NCBI RefSeq assembly: GCF_022749495.1
Contig: NZ_CP094241.1
Span: forward strand, 1,364,001 to 1,428,000
Reading direction: 5' to 3'
From: Neisseria macacae ATCC 33926
Lineage (GTDB): Bacteria; Pseudomonadota; Gammaproteobacteria; Burkholderiales; Neisseriaceae
DNA length: 64,000 nt
Both the position numbers and the translations under genes were made by a program. The notes beneath the pieces are model-generated. The model did no database searches. It was not told where the DNA came from and was given only the letters and a program-made list of their open reading frames with translations. This document shows positions 41,526 to 50,751 of this stretch, one piece after another (position 1 is the stretch's first letter; every line of letters begins with the position of its first letter).

Positions 41526-43535
41526 TTAATGTTTTTCTCCCTGCTCTTTAGTCGGCTCTTTGGTCTGAACCGGCGTAACCGGGAAAAACAAGATCAGCGG
41601 GTTGGCCTTAATCTGCTGCCAGAAACTTTTGCACAAATTGCCGACGCTGCCGATTTTCGTGCCGCGCGAGCGCAGGGCGACGAAGAGGGCGAGGGTGAAG
41701 CTGACGATGAGGTTGACCAAGCCGATGGCGAGGACGCTGCAAATGCCGAGCAGGAATATACCAAAGCCGACATTGCCGCTGACGGCGGCATAGCCGAGGT
41801 TGGCGGAGGAGAAGGCGACATGGCGGATGTCCAGCGGCAGGCCGAGGAGGTGTCCGAAGTAGCCGGTCATGCCCAAGAGCATACCGAAGATGAAGTTGCC
41901 GACCAGCGAGCCGTAGTGTTTGTGGATGTAGGCGGCGAGGATCCGGCGGGGTTTGGGGCGCATGATTTTGCGCAACAAGGGATTGAAGGGCAGGCGTTGG
42001 CGCAGGTTGAGGTAGTCGGCGCGGTTGTCGAAGAAGCCCGCGATGATGCCGGAACAGAACAGCCACAAGCCCGCGATGGCGGCATACCATAGTGTCGGGT
42101 GACCGATGATGTCTATGGATTTGAACTGGTAGGCGGTGGTGTGGGCATCGAGTATGGGCTGTTGGTGCAGATGGGCATAGCCGAACGATATGGCGCACGC
42201 CAAGAGGATGGCGATGGAAACGTTGCCGAAGACGGCGACGCTTTGGGAGCGGCATACGTCGATAAGGAGCTTGGCGAGCTTGTTGTCCACCGCTTTGCCG
42301 CCTTCGTTGAGATCGACCTGTTCGGCGAAGCTGGCGGCGGTCATGGCGGGCTGCTTGGTGGCGACGGTGCAGTGCAGCATATGGATGAGCATGAAGCCTA
42401 TGCCGTAATTGAGCCCTGACAGCAAGGAGGTAACGAAGGGGCTGAAGCCGAGTGTGCCGATATGGATTTTGTGCAGTGCCATCAGGGCGATGATGACGCC
42501 GCCGCCTGCCGCGGAGTAGAACATTTTGAAATATTCTTTGCGGTTGCGGGTGATGTAATGCTCGCCGTGGTGGCTTTTGTTTTCGGTAATGCTGCGGGCG
42601 AGCATGCGTATGCTGCTGCGGCGCAGGTGGCGGGTACTGTATTGCTCGACCGCGGCGTAGATGAGGGAGTTCATCAGGGTGATGGTCAGGCGGTTGCGGT
42701 TGCCGGCATCGGTTTGGATGTCGGTGAGCAGTTTCAGGCGATCTACGGTCTGCTGTAGTCGTTCGAGCAGGTGGGCGACTTTGACGGACGAGCCTGAACC
42801 TGCGCCCGTCCCTTTACGGCGCAGATAGTCGATCTGACTGCAACATTGGTCGAACATGACTTCGAGGTGGGCGGTGTCGTAAGGGGTGGTGTCGTTGCGG
42901 TAGTGTTCGACCAGTTTGGCGGTTTCGCGCTGGAGGGCGACGAAGGGCGAATCGGCTTCGAGCAGGCGCGGGGCGATGCGGATGAGGTCGGGTTCGATGG
43001 CTTCGGAGGCAATCCAAATGGCCAGCATTTCGATGGCACGCAGGCGGGCGTCAACCAACTGACGGCAGGCGTTTTGCAGCAAGGCGGGATCGGCGCTGTT
43101 GCGGATCAGATCGTACAGGCTCAACCATTGGCGGATGCTGAGGGTTTGCAGCCATTTGTCGTCGTTTTCGGAGTGGAACAGGTAGAGGAACACTTCGCGC
43201 AGGTTGGCAAAGTCCTTATAGGACGGGCTGAAGCGTTCGTAGATGCGTATGCCCATCTCGCGGGTAAAGCTGTGGCGCGAGAAGATGCCGAGTTTGATCA
43301 GCGCGGGATAGATATGGACTTGCGAGAGCCAGTGGTAGAAGCGTCCGCTGAAGTTTTTTCCGAGTTCTTCGTCTTGTTTGAGCGTGGCGATAATCAGGTC
43401 GAAGCGTTCTGCCGCCTGTTTTTTGCCGCCGCGCCGCAGGAATTTGATTAAGGCGTTGAGGATAAGGACGAAATCGGTGTCGGTCAGGCTTTTGGAAAGT
43501 AAGGGATGTAGATTTTGGTGAGTAATTTTTTCCAT
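41526..43535 (-). CDS. Gcr-type 'site-specific recombinase' membrane protein
   Basis: 669 residues from the ATG at 43535 (an upstream extension of the frame is not credible). The N-terminal ~330 residues are soluble and helical. The C-terminal half has several membrane segments ([74 protein letters not shown]). This layout matches proteins annotated as Gcr-family site-specific recombinases in Neisseria. No integrase or resolvase catalytic motif is visible, and the membrane half makes recombinase activity doubtful. Confidence 0.75.
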
Positions 43536-43652
43536 TGCGGTATTTTTACACAAAACGGCGGGTTTGATAAGTTCGGGTAATTTATGCAACCTGCTGTAAG
43601 CACATTCGATATTTTGGAGCAATGTTTGACGATTTCAACCCTCTTTGTTTTG

Positions 43653-43689
43653 AAAAGGTCGTCTGAAAACCAGTTTCAGACGACCTTTC
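43653..43689. terminator. Inverted DUS terminator after nadE
   Basis: AAAGGTCGTCTGAAAAC and GTTTCAGACGACCTTT with a very short loop. Confidence 0.87.
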
Positions 43690-43691
43690 GC

Positions 43692-44483
43692 TTATTTCAG
43701 CATCTCTTCGGGAATTTTGCAGACGGGAATCGGATTGACTTTGTGTTGCATGGCTTTGTGCAGGCGGGTGTAGATTTCCAAGACTTCGCGCTGCCTGCCT
43801 TCAAAATCTTCAGGACGGTGCGTGCCGTAAACGCTCATCGCCCATTCGAGTTCGGGATAGCTTGCGCCCATCTGTTCTTCGTCCGTACGCTCGGTATCCC
43901 AAAGCCCGTCGGTCGGCACGGCTTTTTGGATGGACTCGGCGATGTCCAGTTCGGCGGCAATTTGATAAATCTGCGTTTTGGTCAAATCGGCAATCGGGCT
44001 GATGTCCACGCCGCCGTCGCCGTATTTGGTGAAAAAGCCCACGCCGAAATCTTCGATTTTGTTGCCCGTGCCGGTAACCAGCAAACCGTTTAGCTGACCG
44101 TAGTAATAAAGCGTCAGCATTCGCAGGCGGCTGCGGGCGTTGGCAAGCGCAAGCTGTTTGGCGGGGAACTCGGTTTCATCGACCTCGACACCGGCGGCAA
44201 AGGTATCGAAAGTCGGCGTCAAATCTACGCGCATCCCGCTGACGTTGGGAAACGCCTGCTCCAACCGGCGGATGTGTTCCTGTGCGCGGCTGACTTGGTC
44301 GGCTTTTTGGCGGATGGGCATTTCAAGCAGCAGAACCTTCAGCCCCGTCCGTGCCGCGATGGCGGAAACGACCGCGGAATCGATACCACCGGAAACACCG
44401 ATGACAAACCCCTTGGCGTGTGCGGCGGCGGTATAGTTTTTCAGCCAGTCGGCAATATGGCGGATAACGGCTTGCGTCTGCAT
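43692..44483 (-). CDS. nadE: NAD+ synthase (ammonia-dependent)
   Basis: Last step of NAD synthesis. 263 residues from the ATG at 44483 (the frame is open upstream without family similarity). ATP-pyrophosphatase loop GVSGGIDSAVVSAI, then LTLYYYGQLNGLLVTGTGNK and EDFGVGFFTKYGDGGVDISP. No N-terminal glutaminase domain, hence the NH3-dependent form. With nadK, two NAD(P) genes lie in this window but are not linked. Confidence 0.95.
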   Translation of the reverse strand: MQTQAVIRHIADWLKNYTAAAHAKGFVIGVSGGIDSAVVSAIAARTGLKVLLLEMPIRQKADQVSRAQEHIRRLEQAFPNVSGMRVDLTPTFDTFAAGVEVDETEFPAKQLALANARSRLRMLTLYYYGQLNGLLVTGTGNKIEDFGVGFFTKYGDGGVDISPIADLTKTQIYQIAAELDIAESIQKAVPTDGLWDTERTDEEQMGASYPELEWAMSVYGTHRPEDFEGRQREVLEIYTRLHKAMQHKVNPIPVCKIPEEMLK

Positions 44484-44657
44484 AGTCAGGCTCCTGATTT
44501 GAAAGGGGGAATCATACCCGATTTTGAGAGGCTGCGGCATATGGACGGGTCGTCTGAAAACACAGGTTTGGCATTGCGAAACCGATTGCCGTGTTTGCAA
44601 TATTGTCGGTTTGAGGTTTTCAGACGACCTGTATCATGAGCGGTTGGCTCCCGTGTT

Positions 44658-45428
44658 TTAATGAGATTTTTTGTTTGACTTGTCTTTATATCGATAGATT
44701 TGCAGATTGGTTGACCTGCCGCCCTTGAAAGAATTGATTTCATAGGTAATGCCATCATACACAGCGCGTGTACTGATCAGCTCTTCATTCAGCGGCTGTT
44801 TCTGTTTAAAGGCTTCGATGTTTTGGATATGTTTGCCCAACAGGTTTTTAAACAGGTGGTCCGGTTTGTTTTTATGGTCGATAGTGGAAATGATTAAATC
44901 GGGGATGGTAGTATCTTGAAAGATCAGGCCGTTATACCCAATCACAGCATCTACACCGTCTACCTTGTTATTGACATGATATATATCGACACCGTACGGA
45001 CATTCCGGATTGGCAAAGTCTTTTAAAACTATAGTGACAGAAAAAAGATTGGCATGATAGTCAGCGGCGCTATACATGTTTTTCTTCCCGAAATTTCTTT
45101 TAAAGATTTCGTTATTGCTGTTTTCTATAAAGCCTAACTCTTGCAATTTGGGGACAATCAGTTCTTTGTTCATGGGGATAGGCAGGCGTTTAACTGCCTC
45201 GAAATGAGTAGGTTCATATCGCGGGTATGCCGCAGGGTCTGCAGGCGGGAGCCGAGGAGGCGTATTAAACTTATACTCGGAAGGATGACATTCAAAATTC
45301 GGGGTAGCTGCAGTTTTAACGGCTTCTGCATCTTGCTTTCCATCTTGCGTCAAATTCGGCTGATTGCTACATGCCGCCATAATCAGCAAACCCGCCAATA
45401 CCATCAGCCTTTTATTGACTATCTCCAT
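44658..45428 (-). CDS. Lipoprotein of a tandem three-member family (copy 1)
   Basis: 256 residues; signal peptide MEIVNKRLMVLAGLLIMAAC with lipid-anchored Cys20. The body has FECHPSEYKFNT, LPIPMNKELIVPKLQELGF and a C-terminal YDGITYEINSFKGGRSTNLQIYRYK. The family is not recognised. The N-terminal ~50 and C-terminal ~100 residues nearly match copies 2 and 3, while the centre differs. A CREE sits 29 bases before the start and may alter its promoter. Confidence 0.82.
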   Translation of the reverse strand: MEIVNKRLMVLAGLLIMAACSNQPNLTQDGKQDAEAVKTAATPNFECHPSEYKFNTPPRLPPADPAAYPRYEPTHFEAVKRLPIPMNKELIVPKLQELGFIENSNNEIFKRNFGKKNMYSAADYHANLFSVTIVLKDFANPECPYGVDIYHVNNKVDGVDAVIGYNGLIFQDTTIPDLIISTIDHKNKPDHLFKNLLGKHIQNIEAFKQKQPLNEELISTRAVYDGITYEINSFKGGRSTNLQIYRYKDKSNKKSH

Positions 45429-45456
45429 GATTTCACTTTCTTTATTTGGTCTTTGT

Positions 45457-45563
45457 TATAGTGGATTAACTTTAAATCAGGACAAGGCGACGAAGCCGCA
45501 GACAATACAGATAGTACGGCAAGGCGAGGCAACGCCATACTGGTTTAAAGTTAATCCACTATA
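45457..45563. repeat. Correia-type element, 107-bp class, inserted between lipoprotein paralogues
   Basis: Full 107-bp element TATAGTGG to CCACTATA. The flanks CTTTGT and TAATCAGTTATGGG are the same as the element-free junction between copies 2 and 3 (46376-46392), giving a filled/empty comparison. Confidence 0.94.
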
Positions 45564-45584
45564 TAATCAGTTATGGGCTTTCTT

Positions 45585-46352
45585 TCAGGTTTTATATCGA
45601 TAGATTTGTAGTATTGTTCTCCTACCTCCACCAAATGAGTTGATTTCATAGGTAATGCCATCGTATACAGTACGCGTTCTGATCAGCTCTTCATTAAGCG
45701 GCTGTTTCTGTTTAAAGGCTTCGATGTTTTGGATATGTTTGTCCAACAGGTCTTTAAACAGGTTTTCAGGCTTGTGTTTATGATCAATGGTAGAGATGAC
45801 TAAATCGGGGATGGTGGTGTCTTTTAAGATAAGTCCATCGCTTCCAATCAATATTTCTACGCCATTGATGGTATGACCTGATTCATTTAAATGAACTTCT
45901 GTTCGATATGCGCAATAAGGTTCGATAAAGTCTTTCAATGATATATATAAAGCAGAATCTTCATGACCTAAAACTTCATAGGTATATAAATTTTTCCCTT
46001 TTTCTGTTTTTACTTCATCATTATCATCTTCTCGAAAACCCAACTCCTGTAATTTAGGAACAATCAGTGTTTTGTTCATAGGTATGGGGAGGCGATGAAC
46101 ATTTCTAAAAGGCGCATCAAACTCCTGTACAGCTGATATGCTCAACACTGTTGCTGCAGATGGAGGTTGAGGCAGCTCTCCAAGGGTATTGAATTTATAT
46201 TCGGAAGGATGACATTCAAAATTCGGGGTAGCTGCAGTTTTAACGGCTTCTGCATCTTGCATTCTATCTTGCGTCAAATTCGGCTGATTGCTACATGCCG
46301 CCATAATCAGCAAACCCGCCAATACCATCAGCCTTTTATTGACTATCTCCAT
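45585..46352 (-). CDS. Lipoprotein of a tandem three-member family (copy 2)
   Basis: 255 residues with the same signal peptide and Cys20 as copy 1 and a C-terminus nearly identical to copy 3 (ITYEINSFGGGRRTILQIYR). The central part (FRNVHRLPIPMNKTLIVPKL, VLGHEDSALYISLKDFIEPYC) diverges from both. It lacks the Lys/Ser tail (DKSNKKSH) of copy 1. No known domain. Likely outer-membrane anchored and periplasm- or surface-facing. Confidence 0.82.
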   Translation of the reverse strand: MEIVNKRLMVLAGLLIMAACSNQPNLTQDRMQDAEAVKTAATPNFECHPSEYKFNTLGELPQPPSAATVLSISAVQEFDAPFRNVHRLPIPMNKTLIVPKLQELGFREDDNDEVKTEKGKNLYTYEVLGHEDSALYISLKDFIEPYCAYRTEVHLNESGHTINGVEILIGSDGLILKDTTIPDLVISTIDHKHKPENLFKDLLDKHIQNIEAFKQKQPLNEELIRTRTVYDGITYEINSFGGGRRTILQIYRYKT

Positions 46353-46403
46353 GATTTCACTTTCTTTATTTGGTTTTTGTTGTAATCAGTTATGGGCTTT
46401 CTT

Positions 46404-47186
46404 TCAGGTTTTATATCGATAGATTTGTAGTATTGTTCTCCTACCTCCACCAAATGAGTTGATTTCATAGGTAATGCCATCGTATACAGTACGCGTACTG
46501 ATCAGCTCTCCATTAAGCGGCTGTTTCTGTTTAAAGGCTTCGATGTTTTGGATATGTTTGTCCAACAGGTTTTTAAACAGGTTTTCAGGCTTGTGTTTAT
46601 GATTAATGGTAGAGATAACGAAATCGGGAATGGTGGTGTCTTTTAAGATGAATCCATCGTTTCCAATCAATATTTCTACGCCGTTTACCTCATTATTTAC
46701 ATGATAAATATCGATATCATATGGGCACCCTTGATTGACAATGTCTTTTAAAGTGATAGTTATAGAAAAAATATTTTTATTATAGTCAACAGTATCATAC
46801 ATATTTTTCTTTCCGAAATTTTTTTCATAGATTTCGTTACTACTGTCTTCTATAAAGCCTAACTTCTGCAATTTGGGAACAATCAGTTCTTTGTTCATAG
46901 GGATAGAGAGACGTTTGGCTTCATCTCTAAAGGTCGATTTTCTCTGTTGCGCTAAACTGATTGGTATACTTGTAACATTAGGTAAAGGTGGGAGGATTTC
47001 TGGGAGTGTATTAAATTTATATTCGGAGGGATGGCATTCAAAATGAAGGGGAGGTGAATTTTTCTGCTTGGTTTTAGCAGTTTGGACATTTTGTTTTCCA
47101 TCCAGGGTTAAGTTTGATTGATTTGTACATGCCGCCATAACCAGTAAACCCGCTAATACAGTCAGCTTTCTATTGAATGTCTTCAT
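46404..47186 (-). CDS. Lipoprotein of a tandem three-member family (copy 3)
   Basis: 260 residues from the ATG at 47186; signal MKTFNRKLTVLAGLLVMAAC with Cys20. A frame extension of 13 codons upstream is unlikely because the lipoprotein signal fits the inner start. This copy differs most at the N-terminus, so it is the probable older member. Its central part (NFGKKNMYDTVDYNKNIFSI) resembles copy 1, while its end is like copy 2, a mosaic pattern. Function unknown. Confidence 0.82.
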   Translation of the reverse strand: MKTFNRKLTVLAGLLVMAACTNQSNLTLDGKQNVQTAKTKQKNSPPLHFECHPSEYKFNTLPEILPPLPNVTSIPISLAQQRKSTFRDEAKRLSIPMNKELIVPKLQKLGFIEDSSNEIYEKNFGKKNMYDTVDYNKNIFSITITLKDIVNQGCPYDIDIYHVNNEVNGVEILIGNDGFILKDTTIPDFVISTINHKHKPENLFKNLLDKHIQNIEAFKQKQPLNGELISTRTVYDGITYEINSFGGGRRTILQIYRYKT

Positions 47187-47376
47187 TATTGATAACCTTC
47201 TTTGTACTTTTTCGATGTTCATCATCTCCCGCTGCAGTTTGTAATAAATAAATCGGGTTTTATGTTGGGTGGAAATGACGATGAATTTTGTATGTTAGCT
47301 GGGTTGAGATAATGGGTAAAGCAAATGGGATAAGCGGTGGAAGGTGTGTCTGAATGGTTTGCTTTGTTTAGCGAGA

Positions 47377-47446
47377 TATAGTGGATTAACTTTAAACCAG
47401 GACGGCGTTACCTCGCCTTGTCCTGATTTAAATTTAATCCACTATA
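47377..47446. repeat. Correia-type element, 70-bp class
   Basis: TATAGTGGATTAACTTTAAA ... TTTAAATTTAATCCACTATA with the shortened core CAGGACGGCGTTACCTCGCC. It lies between lipoprotein copy 3 and cysJ. Confidence 0.9.
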
Positions 47447-47463
47447 AGTGGCTTGGTGATGTG

Positions 47464-47509
47464 AAAGGTCGTCTGAAAACCCGATTTGGGCTTTTCAGAC
47501 GACCTTTCG
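47464..47509. terminator. Inverted DUS terminator after cysJ
   Basis: GAAAGGTCGTCTGAAAAC and a mirrored CTTTTCAGACGACCTTTC with a short loop. Confidence 0.87.
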
Positions 47510-47521
47510 TTTGGGGCAATA

Positions 47522-49297
47522 TCAATAAACGTCGCGTTGGTAGCGTTTGTCTTCGCGCATTTCGTTGAGATAGTCTTCGGCATCGTCGCGGCTGAGTTTG
47601 CCTTGGGTTTCGATGACGTCGATCAGGGCGGTTTCTACGTCGCGTGCCATGCGGGTGGCGTCGCCGCAGACGTAGAGGTGTGCGCCTTGTTGCAGCCAGT
47701 TCCAGACTTCGGCGGCGTGTTCGGCGATTTTGTGTTGGACATAGACTTTGTGTTCGCCTTGTCTGCTCCATGCCAAGTCGGCACGGGTAAGGATGCCGTC
47801 TTTGCGGTAATCGCTCCATTCAAGCTGGTAGAGGAAGTCGTCGGCGAGGCGTTGGTTGCCGAAGATGAGCCAGTTTTTGCCGTTATCGCCGTTGGCGGCG
47901 CGTTGCTGCATGAAGGCGCGGAAGGGGGCGATGCCTGTGCCTGCGCCTATCATGATGACGGGGGTGTCGCCGTTGGCGGGCAGGCGGAAATTGGGGTTGG
48001 GTTCGACGAAGACGCGTACTTCGCCGCCTTCTTCAAGGCGTTCGCCCAGATAGCCTGAGGCTGCGCCGGTGTAGGTGTTGCCGTGGTGTTCGAAGCGGAC
48101 GACGCCGACGGTCAGGTGGACTTCTTCGCCGACTTCGTCTTGCGCGGAGGCGATGGAGTAAAGGCGCGGGGTTTGGGGGCGGAACAGTTGGAACAGGGTT
48201 TGCGCGTCCAGCGGATGGGGATGGGCGGCGAAGACGCCGACGGGCGGGGTGGCGGCGAGGTAGGCGTCCAATCGAGCTTTGTTGGCGGCTGTGGTTTTGA
48301 GTTCTTCGCTGCCGGACAACTCGGCATATTGCTGCACGAGTGCGGGCGTGTTTTGCGTGATGTCGGCGGACTCGGTCAGGGCGGTGCGGATGTCGGTTTC
48401 GAGGTCGTCTGAAAGGCGGATTTTTTCTTCGCCGCTTAATTGGTGCAAATCAAGGATTTCTTGAACCAAAGCGGGAGCGTTGAGCGGGAGTACGCCCAAT
48501 GCGTCGCCTGCCTGATAGTGCAGTCCGGAGCCGGACAGGTCGATTTCGATGTGTTCCACGTCTTTTTCGGCGGAGCGGGACGTGATTTTTTGGCGGACGG
48601 ACAGGGTGGCGGTATAGGGTTTGTCTTTGGTATAGACAGTGCCGGCGGTTTGAAGGGCGGCAGGTGTCGTAACGGATGCTGCGGCGGTTTGCGCGGCAAG
48701 CTCGGCGACTTGGGGGACGACGGCTTCTATCCACGCGTCGGCGGCGCTTTGGAACTCTAAATCGCAGATGCCCAAGTCGTTCAGACGATGTGCGCCTAGT
48801 TCGGCGAATTTGGCGTCAAAATCTTTGCCCGCTTGGCAGAAATTGGGATAGGAAGAATCGCCCAAACCCAAGACGGCAAAAGTGAGTTTGCTCAAATCGG
48901 GGGCTTTTTTGCCGAAGACGAATTTATACAGCGGCAGGGCTTCTTCGGGCGGCTCGCCCTCACCTTGCGTGGATGTTACCAATAACACGATGTCTTCATC
49001 GGGCAGGGTTTTGCTTTTGAAGTCCCCCGCGCTGCTCAATACGGCTTCTACGCCGGCGTTTTTGAGTTTGGCATGTAAAGATTCGGCAACGCCGCGCGCA
49101 TTGCCCGTTTGCGAGGCGGATAAGACCAACACGCGTCGCGCGGGGGCTGCAACGGCGGGAGCTGCGGAAACACTCAAACCGCCCGCCGCCCCTTGACTTT
49201 GCGCCCAGCAGTAGCCGGAAAGCCAAGCGAGCTGTGTAGGCGAGAGGGCGGCGAGTTGTGCGGAAAGTTCGGTGGGAAGCGGGTTGGCTGGGGTCAT
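47522..49297 (-). CDS. cysJ: Sulfite reductase (NADPH) flavoprotein alpha subunit
   Basis: Delivers electrons from NADPH to the CysI hemoprotein for sulfite reduction. 591 residues: flavodoxin domain (VLSASQTGNARGVAESL, STQGEGEPPEEALPLYKFVF), FAD domain with PRLYSIASAQDEVGEEVHLT, and an NADPH-binding part with MIGAGTGIAPFRAFMQQR, ending in the family's DKRYQRDVY. The partner cysI is not downstream in this window. Confidence 0.94.
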   Translation of the reverse strand: MTPANPLPTELSAQLAALSPTQLAWLSGYCWAQSQGAAGGLSVSAAPAVAAPARRVLVLSASQTGNARGVAESLHAKLKNAGVEAVLSSAGDFKSKTLPDEDIVLLVTSTQGEGEPPEEALPLYKFVFGKKAPDLSKLTFAVLGLGDSSYPNFCQAGKDFDAKFAELGAHRLNDLGICDLEFQSAADAWIEAVVPQVAELAAQTAAASVTTPAALQTAGTVYTKDKPYTATLSVRQKITSRSAEKDVEHIEIDLSGSGLHYQAGDALGVLPLNAPALVQEILDLHQLSGEEKIRLSDDLETDIRTALTESADITQNTPALVQQYAELSGSEELKTTAANKARLDAYLAATPPVGVFAAHPHPLDAQTLFQLFRPQTPRLYSIASAQDEVGEEVHLTVGVVRFEHHGNTYTGAASGYLGERLEEGGEVRVFVEPNPNFRLPANGDTPVIMIGAGTGIAPFRAFMQQRAANGDNGKNWLIFGNQRLADDFLYQLEWSDYRKDGILTRADLAWSRQGEHKVYVQHKIAEHAAEVWNWLQQGAHLYVCGDATRMARDVETALIDVIETQGKLSRDDAEDYLNEMREDKRYQRDVY

Positions 49298-49589
49298 GTC
49301 GGTTCCTTTGTACGGACGGCTGCTTGAGGCAGAGCGTTTGCCTGCGCGGCTTTAATTGTTTGGTTGAATGGTGATTTTTCTGAAAACAGTGGCGATACTG
49401 TAAACAAGTCGTCTGAAAAACGGAAAGAATGCTTGGTTTTAATTTAATGCGATTTCGTTATATTCTGGATTGGGAGAGGGGGAGAGGGTTGATATCGGTT
49501 TTCAGACGACCTTTCCTCTTGATTATGCAAACAGGAGGCGTAAAATATCAAAAAATTACACAATAAAACAAATTCCAACACAACACATC

Positions 49590-50513
49590 ATGAACCGTCT
49601 GCTCCAACACGCATTTACCCCCAATCAAGCCACATCCATAGGTCTGCTTGCCGTAGCCTTTTGGAGTTCCGTCGTCGGATTGATACGCGCCTTGAGCCTG
49701 CACATGGGGGCGGTCGGCGGCGCGGCGGTGATGTACAGCCTTTCCACTTTGTTGCTCTTGGCTATTTTCGGATTGCCGAATTTGCGGCAGTTCAGCCGCA
49801 GCTACCTTTTCTGGGCAAGCATTTTTTTCGTCGGCTGCGAATTGTGCCTGTCTCTTTCCATCGGTTTTGCCGACAACGCACGCCAAGCGGTCGAAGTCGG
49901 CATGGTCAATTATCTTTGGCCGACGTTTACCATCATCGGCGCGGTTTGGTTTAACAAGCAGCCGGCAAAATGGTGGATAGGCATAGGCTTTGCCCTGTCG
50001 TTTATAGGTATTGCCACCGTTTTAGGCGGTGACGGCGGATTCTCTTTGCCCGAGATTATCGGCAACGTCCGAACCAATCCGCTCAGTTACATCATGGCAT
50101 TGTTGGACGCGCTGTTTTGGGCGGCATACTGCACCCTGACCGCCAGAACCAAAGCGCAGGGCAATGCCGTCGGTTTTTTCTTCCTCCTCGTCTCCTGCAT
50201 CCTGTGGGCAAAATATTTCGCAGGCGGCTACGGCAGCCTTCATTTCGATACCGGCGCCATACTTTATGCCGTTGCCGCCGCAGCCTGCATGGGATTGGGC
50301 TATGCGGTTTGGAACATCGGCATTTCATGCGGCAATATGACCGTTTTGGCAGGCGCTTCCTATTTCATTCCCATTTTTTCTGCTCTCATTTCCTCCTTCC
50401 TGCTCAATGCGCCCCTGTCTGTTCAGTTTTGGCAGGGCGCGATTATGGTCTGCATCGGCTCAGGCGTGTGCTGGCTTGCGACGCAGAACTTCAGTTTCAG
50501 ACGAATTGAGTAG
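49590..50513 (+). CDS. yddG: EamA-type exporter, YddG-like (aromatic amino acid efflux)
   Basis: 307 residues, about ten membrane helices in two EamA halves. The start is the ATG at 49590. ATSIGLLAVAFWSSVVGLIR and SFGADNARQA-type (SIGFADNARQAVEVGMVNYLWP) segments recall YddG, which exports aromatic amino acids and paraquat in enterics. The exact substrate is inferred. It ends in a very stable terminator. Confidence 0.82.
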   Translation: MNRLLQHAFTPNQATSIGLLAVAFWSSVVGLIRALSLHMGAVGGAAVMYSLSTLLLLAIFGLPNLRQFSRSYLFWASIFFVGCELCLSLSIGFADNARQAVEVGMVNYLWPTFTIIGAVWFNKQPAKWWIGIGFALSFIGIATVLGGDGGFSLPEIIGNVRTNPLSYIMALLDALFWAAYCTLTARTKAQGNAVGFFFLLVSCILWAKYFAGGYGSLHFDTGAILYAVAAAACMGLGYAVWNIGISCGNMTVLAGASYFIPIFSALISSFLLNAPLSVQFWQGAIMVCIGSGVCWLATQNFSFRRIE

Positions 50514-50540
50514 TTCTCGGTCCTTACATCAGGGTTTTTG

Positions 50541-50594
50541 AAAATACAACAAAAGGTCGTCTAAATATTTTCAGACGACCTTTTGTTGTATTTT
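50541..50594 (+). terminator. Extended inverted DUS terminator, 22-bp perfect stem
   Basis: AAAATACAACAAAAGGTCGTCT and its exact complement surround a short loop. The stem reaches well beyond the DUS, so the flanks match as well as the DUS cores. Confidence 0.9.
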
Positions 50595-50751
50595 CAGTTG
50601 TAATGATACGTTTGCTTAAGTTAAATACCATTTATCTGAAATAAATTGCTGGTTTATGAGAATATGGTATTTCTACAGGAATCAGAAATTGATAATGGAT
50701 TGTATTTCAGCTGGTCTGATTAATCAGAAATCTGTTACAGGAAGAGTAAAA

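Noticed and set aside
41526..43535. Active integrase marking a mobile island
   Set aside because: Despite the usual name, no tyrosine or serine recombinase motif and no attachment repeats are visible; neighbours are housekeeping genes.
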